Assembly: GCA_026873275.1 (NCBI GenBank)
Contig: JANTUC010000018.1
Span: forward strand, 248,001 to 312,000
Length of the DNA stretch: 64,000 nucleotides
Direction: 5' to 3'
Source: Pseudopithomyces maydicus
Lineage: Eukaryota; Ascomycota; Dothideomycetes; Pleosporales; Didymosphaeriaceae
Shown: positions 1 to 11,223 of the stretch, piece by piece
Layout: every line of letters begins with the position of its first letter
Position numbering within the stretch: position 1 is the stretch's first letter
The notes under the pieces: model-generated
The model's database searches: none
What the model saw: the letters and a program-made list of their open reading frames with translations, nothing else
Told to the model about the DNA's origin: nothing
Translations under genes and position numbers: made by a program

Positions 1-387
1 TTCTCGCCGCACCGCATCGACAGGCGATTTCTCTCCCGCGTGTTGGGGCGCCCTGTTACGGAGGAGGAAGCAGAGGAGGGAGTGCTGGATGGCACGGTGA
101 GCTGGATTAATCACTGGGAGGTGCATTCGTATCCGTATGAGTATCCGCGGGTTACGTTTGAGGAGGTTGCGTTGGACGAGGGGTTGTGGTATACGAGTGG
201 GATTGAGAGTTTCATCAGTACGATGGAGACAAGTGCGTTGGCGGGGAAGAATGTGGCGGAATTGATGGTTCAGAGGTGGGTTGGGGAGGGCGAAGGTGGG
301 TATGGGGGGGAGGGCCTGGGGGCGGAGAGGGAGTGGGGGTTTGAGGGGTTGGGCGGCGCGCAGAAACCGTTGAAGGAGAAGATTTAG
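1..387 (+). CDS. Prenylcysteine oxidase/lyase, C-terminal fragment
   Basis: The reading frame is open from base 1, so the gene begins outside the window; only the last 128 residues are present. The segment reading YTSGIESFISTMETSALAGKN (about residues 68-88 of the fragment) matches the conserved C-terminal block of prenylcysteine oxidases, which use FAD to cleave the thioether of farnesylated or geranylgeranylated cysteine after breakdown of prenylated proteins. The preceding YPYEYPRVTFEEVALDEGLWY fits the same domain. The last 35 residues are Gly/Glu-rich and low in complexity, and the family is variable there. In this family the FAD-binding Rossmann motif lies N-terminal and is not visible here. 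The family call is confident; substrate and localisation (usually vacuole/lysosome-like) are taken from family knowledge. Confidence 0.8.
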   Translation, partial: FSPHRIDRRFLSRVLGRPVTEEEAEEGVLDGTVSWINHWEVHSYPYEYPRVTFEEVALDEGLWYTSGIESFISTMETSALAGKNVAELMVQRWVGEGEGGYGGEGLGAEREWGFEGLGGAQKPLKEKI

Positions 388-1205
388 TTCGGTTGTGGGA
401 TGGTGGGAATGAAATTGATGATAGTGATAGTGCTCAGTAACAAGCTTTCGTGTTGACGAAGATATGGAACATGTGATGATGCTAATGTTTTCGCAAATGA
501 TGGTACGGACACCGCATTATTCTTACGTGGACGAAGATTTGGACTTGGTTTAACTAGGAAACAGGACATTTTACTTTGATGGTGAGTTGGCGTTATAGAT
601 TGTGTTCCCTAGTTTTTCAAACGTTATCATGACAAGTGGAAGTCGATGCCAATCGTGACACGCATATTCATGCATTGTTGTGTACCGCACCATTTGGTAC
701 TTACAGCTAGGTATTTCGAGTCAAGCAGCTTTCGTTTATAGCTGGTAAAATATGATAAGGACAAACCGCGTGTACTGTAAGTATCTTACATCCGCAGCCA
801 AATAAACAGCCAAAATGAAGACTGCGTTCACCACAAGCAACACCAATATCAATCAATTAGGTCCACTTATAGACATTACTGAAGCAAGGCACTTGGTATT
901 CATATTAGGCATGTTGAATTTCTCCGTTGAAGCTACTAAGAAAAATGCGAGTGCTATGCTGGGGAATGGCGAGGCTTCCTTGTGCATTCCAGTCTAAAAC
1001 ACAGAGTGCCCTTTTTTGCTGCTAGCTCTTCTGGAGATCATTCGATTTTGAAAGAAGGGAATAAAGGCGCTGTCATCGCATCGTTGTTCTCCTAAACCGA
1101 GTCAGAATCTCACCAGAAGCAAGAGCACCCGCATGTAAAAGTGAATCATTAAGAGTAAAGGCACGTACACAAACTCATGTGTCTTCATCGTAAGGTTCGT
1201 CCCGA
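388..1205. other. Intergenic, no gene seen
   Basis: This holds the 3' flank of the prenylcysteine oxidase gene and the 3' flank of the convergent small secreted-protein gene. A 60-codon open frame at 815-997 has no recognisable domain, signal peptide or neighbour support. I see nothing else. Confidence 0.5.
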
Positions 1206-1412
1206 TTAGCACCATTCGACGGTGCTTTTGCAGCAGAAGGGGAACACTTTGGTACCGCTGGAGCCGGAGCATTGTCTAGGGAAGTCTGGGGCGCAATTGT
1301 CCTCCGTAGCTGGGCGGATGTAGCAGCCGCTGTTGCCAATCTCGGTCTGGGGACGGGCGAGGCCTGTAGTGGCGAGGCTCGCGAGGAGGAGTGCGTAGAG
1401 GCTGAACTGCAT
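1206..1412 (-). CDS. Small secreted cysteine-rich protein (68 aa), effector-like
   Basis: An unrecognised 68-residue protein. Residues 1-19 form a clear signal peptide (MQFSLYALLLASLATTGLA), followed by a mature part of about 49 residues with six cysteines (C30, C40, C48, C60, C61, C68), consistent with three disulfides; C60-C61 are adjacent, as in several fungal secreted peptides. The frame stays open upstream to 1586, but I chose the Met at 1412 because it opens the signal peptide and lies about 120 bp downstream of a good TATA box (1531-1538). No intron is needed. Small size, secretion and Cys content resemble candidate effectors or antimicrobial-like peptides, but no function can be assigned. 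There is no stop codon or frameshift. Confidence 0.65.
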   Translation of the reverse strand: MQFSLYALLLASLATTGLARPQTEIGNSGCYIRPATEDNCAPDFPRQCSGSSGTKVFPFCCKSTVEWC

Positions 1413-1530
1413 GTTGGTAGTGTTTTGGTGGGCGCTTTTTCGTAAGAGGAGTCGTATTGGGTATAGATCGGGTGTGATTTTAGAGCGCGGGTTGGATAGT
1501 TGCTGGAACTTCAATGGAGGAGTGGGACTG

Positions 1531-1538
1531 CTTTTATA
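1531..1538 (-). promoter_or_regulatory. TATA box of the small secreted-protein gene
   Basis: The minus strand reads TATAAAAG, about 120 bp upstream of the Met codon at 1412, a usual distance for fungal TATA elements given a 5' leader. Confidence 0.45.
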
Positions 1539-3506
1539 CACAAAATAGATGTCCTTATTTTCCCATGCTACCGAGGTGATAGCCAAAGAATATGCCCAGC
1601 CTCATGTGAACTGATCATCTCCTCATACCGTCTATCATTCTCCCCCATCCGGATGCCAATAAATGCGTTCAATGCCATTCCTCAAGGACCTCGAATTCAA
1701 CCCATGCATTCTTACGTCTTACTCCTTGGCTACGACCACGGTGATTCTTACCACTCCTGCCTCCCACCAAGGAAAAATACTCGCCTCCATTAACAATCTA
1801 TTCCACCCCAGGAGTCGACCAACCATTTATAGCGAACAATATCAACGTTATTTCCGGTTCTGGAAAAAACGGTGATGCATATGCTTGTCTTAAAGATGAA
1901 GCTATGCAGGCTAGGCGAGCAAGGGGGTCGGTCCGAAGCGGGGAACAGCGACTAGTTCGGCAGCGTTCCGAGCCTGTAGGCCAGGAGGCGAAGGTCGAAA
2001 ACCGGTTTGGCTGTTATAACATGGTGGAGGAGATAGATGATGCTGATTAGAAGATGTTGAGTCAGGGTGGGTGAGTTAGGTCAATCCTGAAACTTGAAAC
2101 AATTCTTGAACGAGTTGTATGTAGTTTAACCGTTGATTTCTATTGAGTTTTCCAACACGTTTCCCATCTAAAAATTACAAATTTGTGTCGCTTGATTATT
2201 TTGCTTTGCGTGAAACATTTTTCTGTCGCATGGCAGTGTTCTTTCGTTGCCCAACGCTATCCGGCCTCTCGTCCCCTGAACCCATCGGGAAATTTATTCG
2301 GACCTTTGAGGCTAACCGCCATCCCGGCAGGTATCTACTTCTAGCCGAGGGTAAACGCTGATCATGCCCAGCGCACGACATCCCCTCATATGGCAGAGAC
2401 TATAATCAGTGCTATGCAAACAGGAAAACGCAACCGGGACCCTAGCACCGGTTACCAAAGGAGCGTCGAGCAACCAAGCCAGCACCAAGAACACAGGCCG
2501 AGCCCATGCCCACCCTATGCACGATAGTTATCTTCGGATATCGTTAGAGTAGGCATAGAGGTGGGACTCGTTGCGAATATAAACAATAGATGCCGGCATC
2601 AATATGGCCAGAGTGTTTCGTAGCGTTTGCAGACCTTCAACGGGGTTTTCCCATAGAAGCCCCGGCACCCAGAGTTGCCAAGCTCAAAATACCATTAAGA
2701 TGTAAAATAGAGAACATACTGATGCTCCAAAATCGGCATTAAGGTATTATTTGTTGGACCGGCGATCAATAGCCACGAAGAGTGCGAGAATACAGGAAAT
2801 ACAACAGATATGCTTGTGAGAACGGTTATTTATATTGTATTATAGCTTCTGTACCTTGACTAATAGAATTTTAGGTTCAATCTATAAAATTGTCTGATAG
2901 CAATGTGCATTTTACGTCCTAGCGACGAACGTTGGGTGGTGTGTTTTTTTTTTCAGCTTTAGTAGTGTGATGTAATCTCGTAGAAAGTAAGAAACAACAC
3001 AAAGGCGCAATAGCACGAGTGACTGAAAGCCTAGTTATTTGGAAATCATTGCCATTCCCTCGATATTGGTAAGGGTAAATGATTATATCATGAAAATCGT
3101 CAATATTGGCTGGATCTATACTCTCGCAGCCATTCTTCCAGGAAACAAGCTTACGTTAGCCACGCACCGCGCATCATTTGACTATCTCGGCATATTGGTG
3201 GGAAAGATTTCATTTCCTGAGCAAAGATGCGCCCGCTATGCATACATGCTACGCTACGCTACACTATGCTATATGTATTTTACCAGTTCATCAACACTAG
3301 ATAGACAAATCCCATCCCAATGACCAAGAAAAAAATAGAAAAAACATCGAGGATGCATATCCTCAAAAGCCCCCGTCGCTGATGCAGAGATGAAGAGCAT
3401 TCATCTAGAAGGGTAAGAAGGAGAAGATGTAATCAAAAAAGGGTATCCCATGCACGTCGCGCCCTGTTTCTATGCAAATCGTGCTCTATGTATTCACGCA
3501 TGGAGC
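1539..3506. other. Intergenic, about 2 kb
   Basis: No coding sequence supported. Several frames of 60-95 codons on both strands overlap one another and have no domain or signal sequence. There is a T10 tract near 2944. This serves as the upstream region of the small secreted-protein gene and the 3' flank of the BYS1-like gene. Confidence 0.5.
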
Positions 3507-4087
3507 TTAAGAGGACTCGCTCGCACCGACCATGAAGATGACGTTCTTGGAAGCATCTCCGGCCTTGATCTGGGAGAACTCGGCGCCAGGGTTGGTGCCC
3601 TCGGGCCAGTCGATGGTGGGGTTGCGGCGGTTGGTCACGGTGAGGTGGGTGCCCTCGAAGGGAGCGCCATCCACGGTGGAAAGATCGTACCTGAAAGACT
3701 GGAGTCAGTAGTGTTCTTTTCGATCAATGTAGAAGTGAAGCTTGACGTACCAGACCTTGTCGCCATCGAGGTTGTAGGCGAAGATCTGCTGGGCGGCGCC
3801 AGTGAAGATGCCGTCATCTTCGGTGGTGATCTTGATGGCGATACCACCGGTCTTCTCGTCGAGGTGAAGCTTCTCGCTCCAGGACTTGCCTAATGGGTGT
3901 TAGATATTGTTACGGTGGAAGAGCAAAATGGCGGAAATGTACCAGCCTCGACAGCGACCTTCTCGCTGATCTCGGAGCCGACGGACCAGACGTAAATGGT
4001 GCCCTCGCTGTTGTTCTTGACGACAGCCTTGCCGATAGCGGCGGCGGAGGCGACGAGAGCGGAAAGAGCGGCGATGGAGAAACGCAT
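3507..4087 (-). CDS. BYS1-domain secreted protein (155 aa)
   Basis: Three exons: 3943-4087, 3751-3889 and 3507-3690, with introns of 53 and 60 nt (GTAC...TAG and GTAC...CAG). The phases add up to 156 codons. The N-terminus MRFSIAALSALVASAAA is a signal peptide. The following IGKAVVKNNSEGTIYVWSVGSEISEKVAV matches the start of the Blastomyces yeast-phase-specific protein (BYS1) family: small secreted fungal proteins of thaumatin-like appearance whose role is unknown. The rest (a stretch ending AAQQIFAYNLDGDKVWYDLS, then PFEGTHLTVTNRRNPTIDWP) is normal for the family in length and order. A TATA-like TAATATAAG lies near 4287-4295 upstream. The reverse strand stays open for 147 codons here, which is a shadow. 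Confidence 0.8.
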
Positions 4088-5575
4088 GGTGAAGTTGTAA
4101 ATAGAGGATGTGGTTGAAAAGTTTAGATGGTAGTGAAAGTAGTGAATGTGCGAAAGTGAATTAATGAGCGACTTTCGAAATTAAGATGGACAGAAAAGAC
4201 CTAGGAAACCGCCGTGGAGGAAGGGAAAGCTGAGCAGGTAGATGATTGTGGTATGGAACTCTATGCTGGCCGGATTGTCCGCATCCCTTATATTACGCTG
4301 CGCGCTCGCTCGAGCCATATCTGTAAATTATCCGCAAGATCATGTCCGTTGTGTACCCGCTTCCCGATCAGTGCCATTCCATCATAGCGCCTAAGACGAA
4401 CGATCGGAGTCGTGTGGTGGTTCTGTCGCCAAGTGTCCGACAACTCCTTCGGACAACTGCGCACGAATCATACAGCGTGAGGCCACCTACCAGCTCACAT
4501 ACCATTGGTCGTGTTTTCGCTTACCAGGGCAGCAGAGGCGTGCACAGTGGCACGTCACAGCCGCAAGGTACAGCAATGTAGGCTGTCCACTTCGGGAACG
4601 TCTCGATGGCGTAGAATTTGGCGGATACCGATTTTATGTGCTGACTGCCGATGTCGCTATTATAGAAGCGCAAGTGTTCACCGTTCGTTTAATCATACTT
4701 CATCTTCCCATTTACGATTACAAGAGATTTGTTTCATGTGACGTGTTGATGGGGTTCTCAGCTCGCGAAATGGAACGGTGATTGCGCACACTGGGGCTAG
4801 ATGTGGCTGAGTGAGAACGGTGCACTTACGGTTAGTGCTGATCTATTTCGGACTACGGACCCCACCACGGGTAGTCGGCACATGCAGGTAACCATAGTTT
4901 GCGAGTCGTAGGAGATTAATGTCGACAGCATTCACTTACTTTAGGTGTAGACTAGAAGGGTGCAGTGTATACATCACATATTAATCTTGTCGCCTTAACG
5001 GTGAAACCAGAAACACCCGCAGCTTTCATAACATGTCAGACTTCTACGTTTTGCAAAGCTACAAAATTATCATATGATTTGCATAGAAGAATTAAGATCG
5101 TAGAAGAACTGATATTAATGCAGAGCTAATTATTCAGGTCGCTGTCATGGTTGCTGTTGGTTTGGTTATTTTGAGCCTACATATGTATAGTGAATGGCGA
5201 GAGGAAGACTACCGTATATCCCCAGTGAAAATGGAGAGATATTCATCGAAACTTCCATGCTCTAGATCTACCAACCAGATAGATCGTGACACGCACGTGG
5301 TCTGTAGGTTAGATTTGCTACGTGTAATTGACACGAAGTGAGATGCCGCGTAGCCATTTCCCTTTGTAATGGCAATGAAGTTCACCCTAAACGCTTTTGT
5401 AGATCTTAGTATTCATGGTATATGATATATTATCTCTGTAATCCAGGCAACTGTGTTCCTAACATCTCGCTGGTCGCGAAATTCACGCGACTTCAAAAAG
5501 AAAATCGTAATGAACTCACATCCTACTTTCTATACACCAATGCAATAGAATCATATAATCGCTTTCGCTGTTCCA
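4088..5575. other. Intergenic, about 1.5 kb
   Basis: Upstream region of the BYS1-like gene and 3' flank of the FAD oxidoreductase. Short frames at 4342-4741 and 5147-5341 show no domain and no plausible splicing. Nothing else seen. Confidence 0.5.
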
Positions 5576-7047
5576 TTACATGTGCCGGCTCATCGCCACT
5601 ACTCCTGTCCTTGCCCATATTCTGTCCCAAAGTCCCTTTGGCCTTGGCGCAACTTCTTTCCTATCCCCAGCCTCGCTTTTCTTCCATACACTCTGGACAT
5701 ATCCTGCATGATATTTATCCCTCAGCTGATCGTACCGCTTCTTATCGTATGTCTCCCAGAACTCTTCCTCATTGTAGAAATTCCGTGAATACAACCATTT
5801 AAAGCCGCCTAGTTGTTGAAGGCGTCGTTCTAGTTGGCGATGCGCGAGTTTGAACGCATGCGAATCATGAATTGTAGAGGGCGTAGATCCACGTAAAGAA
5901 ATATTCATGTAGATGTTTGAAGATGAAGGTAAGATGGCAGGACGCATGACTCATGATTATCAGATTTTGAAGATAGGATGAGGGTTGAGGGATAACATAC
6001 CAGCATGGTCTTCTGAAGACCGAAGAGTCGGGGTGAGAAGTAGGGGAAAACCCCTATATTATTCTCGATGAAGTTCAACATTCTAATCGTTGAGTCCTGC
6101 GGGACAACGAGGTCTTGAATCAAGAGGTGGTCGGCCCAGTGGAGAGCTTGTACAGTTCGAGTAATTGAAGAAAATCGAAGAGCGGGGTCGGCGAGCCAAC
6201 GAGTCCAATTATTTAGTGGAAGTCTTCCAAAGCAGAATTGCCCAAGGTTCGAGGCACCTCTGTCGTGCCGAAACAGGTAGTCTTTGATCGGTATACACTC
6301 CGTAGTTCCACATGCTTGTAAAACGTGACCGTAAAACCAATCATTCATAGGGTTGTTAAGTATTATCTGGGGGTGGTGGCTTGCCGCACTGAGTTTGCCT
6401 ACCGCGATAACACCATACACGGAACTGTCCTTCCCGTAAATAAATGCTTCCAGGAAATTGTTTTTGGAATCTCGGGAAAGTTTTTCAAGTGTTCCGATGG
6501 CTTCAGCATCGTCTTTTATGGGCAAATAGCTGAGCTCAACCCATGTTGCACTAGGAACAAGTCTGATTTGAAGTAGAGTCACGATTCCGAGGGTACCCAG
6601 TGAGCCGATCATACCATCGAGCAGTTCGGAGTTTCGCGTTCGTGAAGCCCGGGTGATGGTGCCATCTGGAAGCATTGCTTCTATCCACAAAATGCTTTGA
6701 TCGAAAAATCCGTGTTCGAAAGACGAACTGCTCCCAGCTGTACCCGAAAACGAACCCCCGACTGTTACTCCTGGGAAGGACGGTACAACGGGTGGCATCA
6801 AGCCGTGTTTCAAAGTCTCTTCCAAGAGCTTTTCCATCGACACATTAGGCTCAACTAATGCGAATCGACTGGACTTATTGACGTCAAGTATATGGTGGAG
6901 ATGTGACGTGTGTATCACCGATTTGGGATCATGCATTGCTCTGTAAGAATGAGAGCCTCCATGGTAGATTCTAAAAGGCTTTTTGTGTTCATAAAAAAAG
7001 CGCACCTGCTTGGATAGCTCTCGAACGTCGAACTTATGGGTGTCCAT
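5576..7047 (-). CDS. DHCR24/delta(24)-sterol reductase-like FAD-linked oxidoreductase
   Basis: Two exons, 6001-7047 and 5576-5949, about 473 aa. An FAD-binding type-4 (PCMH-like) domain covers about residues 25-190: YHGGSHSYR, then FPGVTVGGSFSGTAGSSSSF (the Gly-rich FAD pyrophosphate loop) and GSLGTLGIVTLLQIRLVPSA. The C-terminus (GGFKWLYSRNFYNEEEFWET, then YDQLRDKYHA) matches the end of the DHCR24/DWARF1 group, which reduces or isomerises sterol side-chain double bonds. The intron has an ideal GTATGT donor at 6000 and its only AG at 5950-5951, yet this pair puts exon 2 out of frame by one base. One missing base in the runs at 6043-6054 (G4, A4, C4) would fix it and also restores a PLLLTPTLR-like segment resembling the family's PLWLCPLR. 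An alternative GTTATC donor at 5996 keeps frame but is poor. Substrate unknown. Confidence 0.8.
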
Positions 7048-8520
7048 GCCGATACTTGTAAGATGGATGAGGAGAGGTGATCGGAATTACATTAAGTAAC
7101 AGCCAGCACCGTCCGCTAAAATACTGCGTCGGAGTGCGTCGTAATCAAAATTCATTGCCGATGCTTGGATATTTTGGTGGGAATGGCATGCGCCATTTGT
7201 GGCTCAGTCGCTGTCCCCGGACCCGGATCCGGCGGTTCATTGTTGAGCTCTTAGTTCACGCGTCGCCAGCTGTGGCGCGTAAGCCCAGACTAACCCCAAG
7301 ACATTCTAATAGATACGATAGTTGATTTACCATGTATTGTAGACTTTTATTAAGGCATGGATAATACGTATAACAAAAATCTTACGACTTTGGTACGGCC
7401 GGTCTTGGTGGTCAGCGTTACGCGGAAGCGCTCAAGCACTGGGCACCATCATTCCCCGGAACTGCTTTGAACTCGTGGATTGACAGTCCAAACCAGTGTG
7501 AACAGAAAAGTTGAATTGGACACTGGAAAGTCTTTGGCTATTTTTGTCACCGGGATCATGAAGGGACATGTCGAAGTGTGGTAGGTAAACGCATGAGATG
7601 GTAGAGCCCACCTAAATACATTAGCTGGCTACACTGGCACAACGTAAAACAGTGTGCTCTCCAAAATTTCTTGATTCACGATACAACAATATCTGTGAAC
7701 ATTTGGAAAACATGCTAGTATTATGTAGCGTAGATCAGCTGAGATTGCCTTGCGATTCTATGCCAGTCAGATATCTTTACCACACTTTTACTAAATCAAT
7801 AACGATCCGCTCAAGAGTCCAGATGATAAAACCCATGAAGATTAAGATAATTCGCTGTTGGAACAGATGCCCATGACCGCACCTATAGAGCTAGGTTACA
7901 AAATAGGTTAGCGTGGCTCAACATGTGATGTGAGGGCGACCTTAGGTGCATCTCACCATTTGCCCCACATGTACGACTAAGCTCACATGAGAATACCGAT
8001 GCAGCATATGTGCTGCAATATAAGTGGTGGCGATATATTTCCATTGGCATATATGTGGTGGTTGTTTCTTGTGGCGGGACGTCAAGAGTGATGGAGCGCA
8101 ATCGGTTTTGCTTCACGTTTTAGTTGCGTACCGGCAATTCTGGCATTGTCAATGCAACAAAAATATGCTACAGGCTAAGTTATCTCTCCATGGGAGTGAT
8201 AATGACACCTGATCAAACTTTTAATGGCTCCGACAGCTGTCCCCGCGAATATGGGGCCGCGCTACTGGACTGTGTGGAGGTATACCTCCTCTCCTGCCAC
8301 CGACCTCTTCACCTGTAAGGCCAGACTCTCTTGTATCTATTGTTACGATTTTCTTTTCCAAATAATGGACTCATTCTAAAACTCATACATCTTCTATCAG
8401 CGCCGGCTCGCAATAGAAAGCTAATAGTCGTTACACTAATACTAAGCAAGCTCATTGAGACGTCGTGTTGAGTTATGCTTAGAAAAGATACCTATCGCCC
8501 AGTACATGTAGGTCGCAACA
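7048..8520. other. Intergenic between divergent genes
   Basis: About 1.5 kb between the FAD oxidoreductase (minus) and the S41 peptidase (plus), so it holds both promoters. No supported coding sequence; short frames at 7077-7325, 7652-7876 and 7883-8318 lack any recognisable content. Confidence 0.5.
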
Positions 8521-11110
8521 ATGCGGTCTCTCATTCTTTATATGAGCATGCTACTGGGCCATGTGGCAGCCAGGTCAAGCCCTTACATGCTTTATGGTGT
8601 ACCGAAGGGTTCTGGCATTGACATTGATGAGATGGAAGAAAATGGGATGGCCTCATTTGATGCTGTCTCAGCTGCAGTAGACAATAGCACCCAATCTTCA
8701 AACACAACAACACCTCCGAAAGTCACGTCGACCCCCACTATGCCGAACATACCAGGTCTTGCGGAGCCATGTGCCGTGGTCAGCACTGCGCTGCAAGCTA
8801 TACCATCTGGAAGCCAAAAGGTCATACCCGCAGAGCTTGCAGTGAAATGCTTACAATCTGTGCCGTTAGACAAAACGGGAAATATGCAACTTATAGACGA
8901 TCTAAAGCTGTATGTCGAGTGGCAAAGTAATGTTGCCTTTCTGAAGAATCCTCCTCCAGAATATACGGAAAGCCCGATAGACTTGATGGGGGAAATGGAC
9001 AGTATGAAGAGACAGCTAGCATCTGATGGTTTCGCGAGCGAATACGACTTTCAACTGGAATTAAACAAACTTTTCACACGAGCCTACGACAATCATCTTG
9101 CATGGCAACCAGATATCCTTGCTGGCGTAATACAATTCCAACGACCGTCAGGAACAGAGCTAGTATCCGTCTCGTCTGATGGCAATAAATTGCCTCAAGT
9201 ATTTACATATCGGGATATCCAACTTTTAAAAACCGATTCATCATTCAAACCGTCCCCTATAAGAACGATTAACGGCGTCGGAGTCGAGGAATACTTGCGC
9301 ACTGTTTCCACACAAGCCAACTTCCATGACGCTGACACCCGATGGAACGCACTTTTCCCCAGCCAAGCTCTCATTGCATCGGGTACTAATTTTCTAGGCT
9401 CTTTCAGGACTGGTATGTATCAAGGACCGAATACTACCATGGCATTCGCCAACGGCACATTAAAATCAGCCATGAATGTAGCGGTGGTTCTCGGCAACTT
9501 CGAAGGTGTCACTGATGGGACATCTTTCTTCAAGAAATTCTGTTCGGGTCCTGTGCAGAACTCGAACAAATCAACTACGGGAGACTCTTCTACAGCCTTG
9601 GAAACGTCCACACAAACGCCGCAACCATTACCATCACATCAAGGATACCCACGAGCAATCTTAATTCATCCAAACTTGTCCCTCGGTGGTTATTGGATAA
9701 ATGATACAGGCTACGATGTACGTGTATATTGTATTTAACAGGGTGTTCTTCAGTAACATGGTTAGGATGTGGCTGTCATGAGCATGCCATCGTACGATTC
9801 GCCTGACGTTCAGCTCTACCAAAACATTATGCGCACCTTTATTCGCATGTCCCTAAAAGCGGGGAAGACAAAGATGATTTTCGATCTACGTGGTAATGGG
9901 GGAGGTAACGCTATACTTGGGTACGACTCGTTCAAACAAGCGTTTCCTCAAGCGAACCAAATTCCTTTTGGTGGTACGAGGTTCAGGGCGCATGATGCTC
10001 TCAATATTGTCGGACAGATGACTAGAGACTTTGAAGCTAACAGAACATTCGTTCAAGCTAATCCATCTGCTTCCGCAGAAATCTTTGGGAGACTCGCCAC
10101 AGATGATATCGAGTTGTACATGAGCAGCTTCAATTTCCAACGCCAGCTTGATATCGATAACCAACCTATTGGTAGCTGGGAACAACTGTTCGGCCCAGAC
10201 ACTGTGAACAATGATAACTTTAGTACGAGCCTTCGATATAACTTCAGTGATCCAATCAGTTATACGTATCCCGGTTTTTCCATCATAGGCTTTCTAGAAA
10301 ACAGCAACGAGACAAGCACGCCGCAACCCTTTAAGGCTCAAGACATTGTCATGGTTGGTAGTATCCTCTTTTTTCCGAGTTTAGGCTGAGATCCAATAGC
10401 TTCAAGATGGAATGTGTTCCTCTACATGTGCAATTGTCTCGGAGCTTCTAAAGAATCAAGGAGGCGTCCGCACCATCGTTGTTGGTGGCCAGCCTAAATT
10501 CGGCCCCATGCAGGGCATTGGTGGAACCAAAGGCGCCCAGTCTTTCTCATATGACGATATACAGATTCGAACAAAGATTGCCTATATGTATGAAATTTAC
10601 TTTGCCTGTCGCCTATGTACCAGTATCTGATTTTTTTACAGCCTCGGGTCGCCTGAGCAGCAAGCTCTGTGGAACACTACCGCACTTGGGAAAACAGCTT
10701 TCGCTGAGCAGATATTCAAGCGTACCGCATACAGCGGCGGTCGCCCTGCTGGCGGAATAAATCTGAAAGACAATTTGCGCAAAGATGATCCGTCAAAGAC
10801 ACCTCTAGAATTTATTTATGAGGCAGCGGATTGTCGCATGTTCTATACTGCGCCAATGATCAACGATGTGACGATGGTCTGGAAAGGAGTGGTTGATCGT
10901 ATGTTCAGAAACAGTACAGCGAAATGCGTGGAAGGTAGCATGGGAGACAGGAGTAGTATCAGTGGAGGTGGGCAGGCAAAAGCTGGAGACATGCCACCAC
11001 CATTCCAGACAGATGCAGCGGAAAGCCGAGGTATTGGAAAAAAACCAGGCGTGAGCGATCTGGCGTGGGCAGCTGCTTTACTAGTTCTGAGCTTGTCAGC
11101 ATATATCTAA
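8521..11110 (+). CDS. Secreted peptidase S41 family protein (812 aa)
   Basis: Four exons: 8521-9717, 9766-10357, 10407-10587 and 10642-11110. The three introns are 48, 49 and 54 nt, all GT-AG, and the phases close. Residues 1-18 look like a signal peptide. The C-terminal S41 (tail-specific/CPAF-like) domain shows DLRGNGGGNA at about 439-448 and DGMCSSTCAIVSELL at about 597-611; in this family the Ser after the DG.C motif is the nucleophile. The N-terminal half (Ser/Thr-rich to about residue 65, then FLGSFRTGMYQGPNTTMAF) is typical of the fungal group that includes the UstP-like proteins. The last 17 residues (DLAWAAALLVLSLSAYI) are hydrophobic, preceded by a Gly/Ser-rich stretch, so a GPI-anchor signal or tail anchor is possible. 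No RiPP precursor or UstY-type gene is nearby, so a ustiloxin-like role is not supported. Confidence 0.85.
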
Positions 11111-11223
11111 CAGTCCATTAGGTCGGACCTTATGCCATAATCTTAACGACACTCACACAATGAAATGTTCAATTCATTCTTGATATTTTTGATAAATGGT
11201 AATGCCATGCCATGTGTCTGATC

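Noticed and set aside
815..997. 60-codon frame beginning MKTAFTTSN
   Set aside because: No signal peptide, no Cys pattern, no promoter features.
3450..3893. 147-codon plus frame opposite the BYS1-like gene
   Set aside because: Antisense of spliced exons with clear family matches on the minus strand.
5950..5996. Intron of the DHCR24-like gene with a GTTATC donor
   Set aside because: In frame but non-consensus; GTATGT at 6000 with a missing base nearby matches the family better. Kept as an alternative only.
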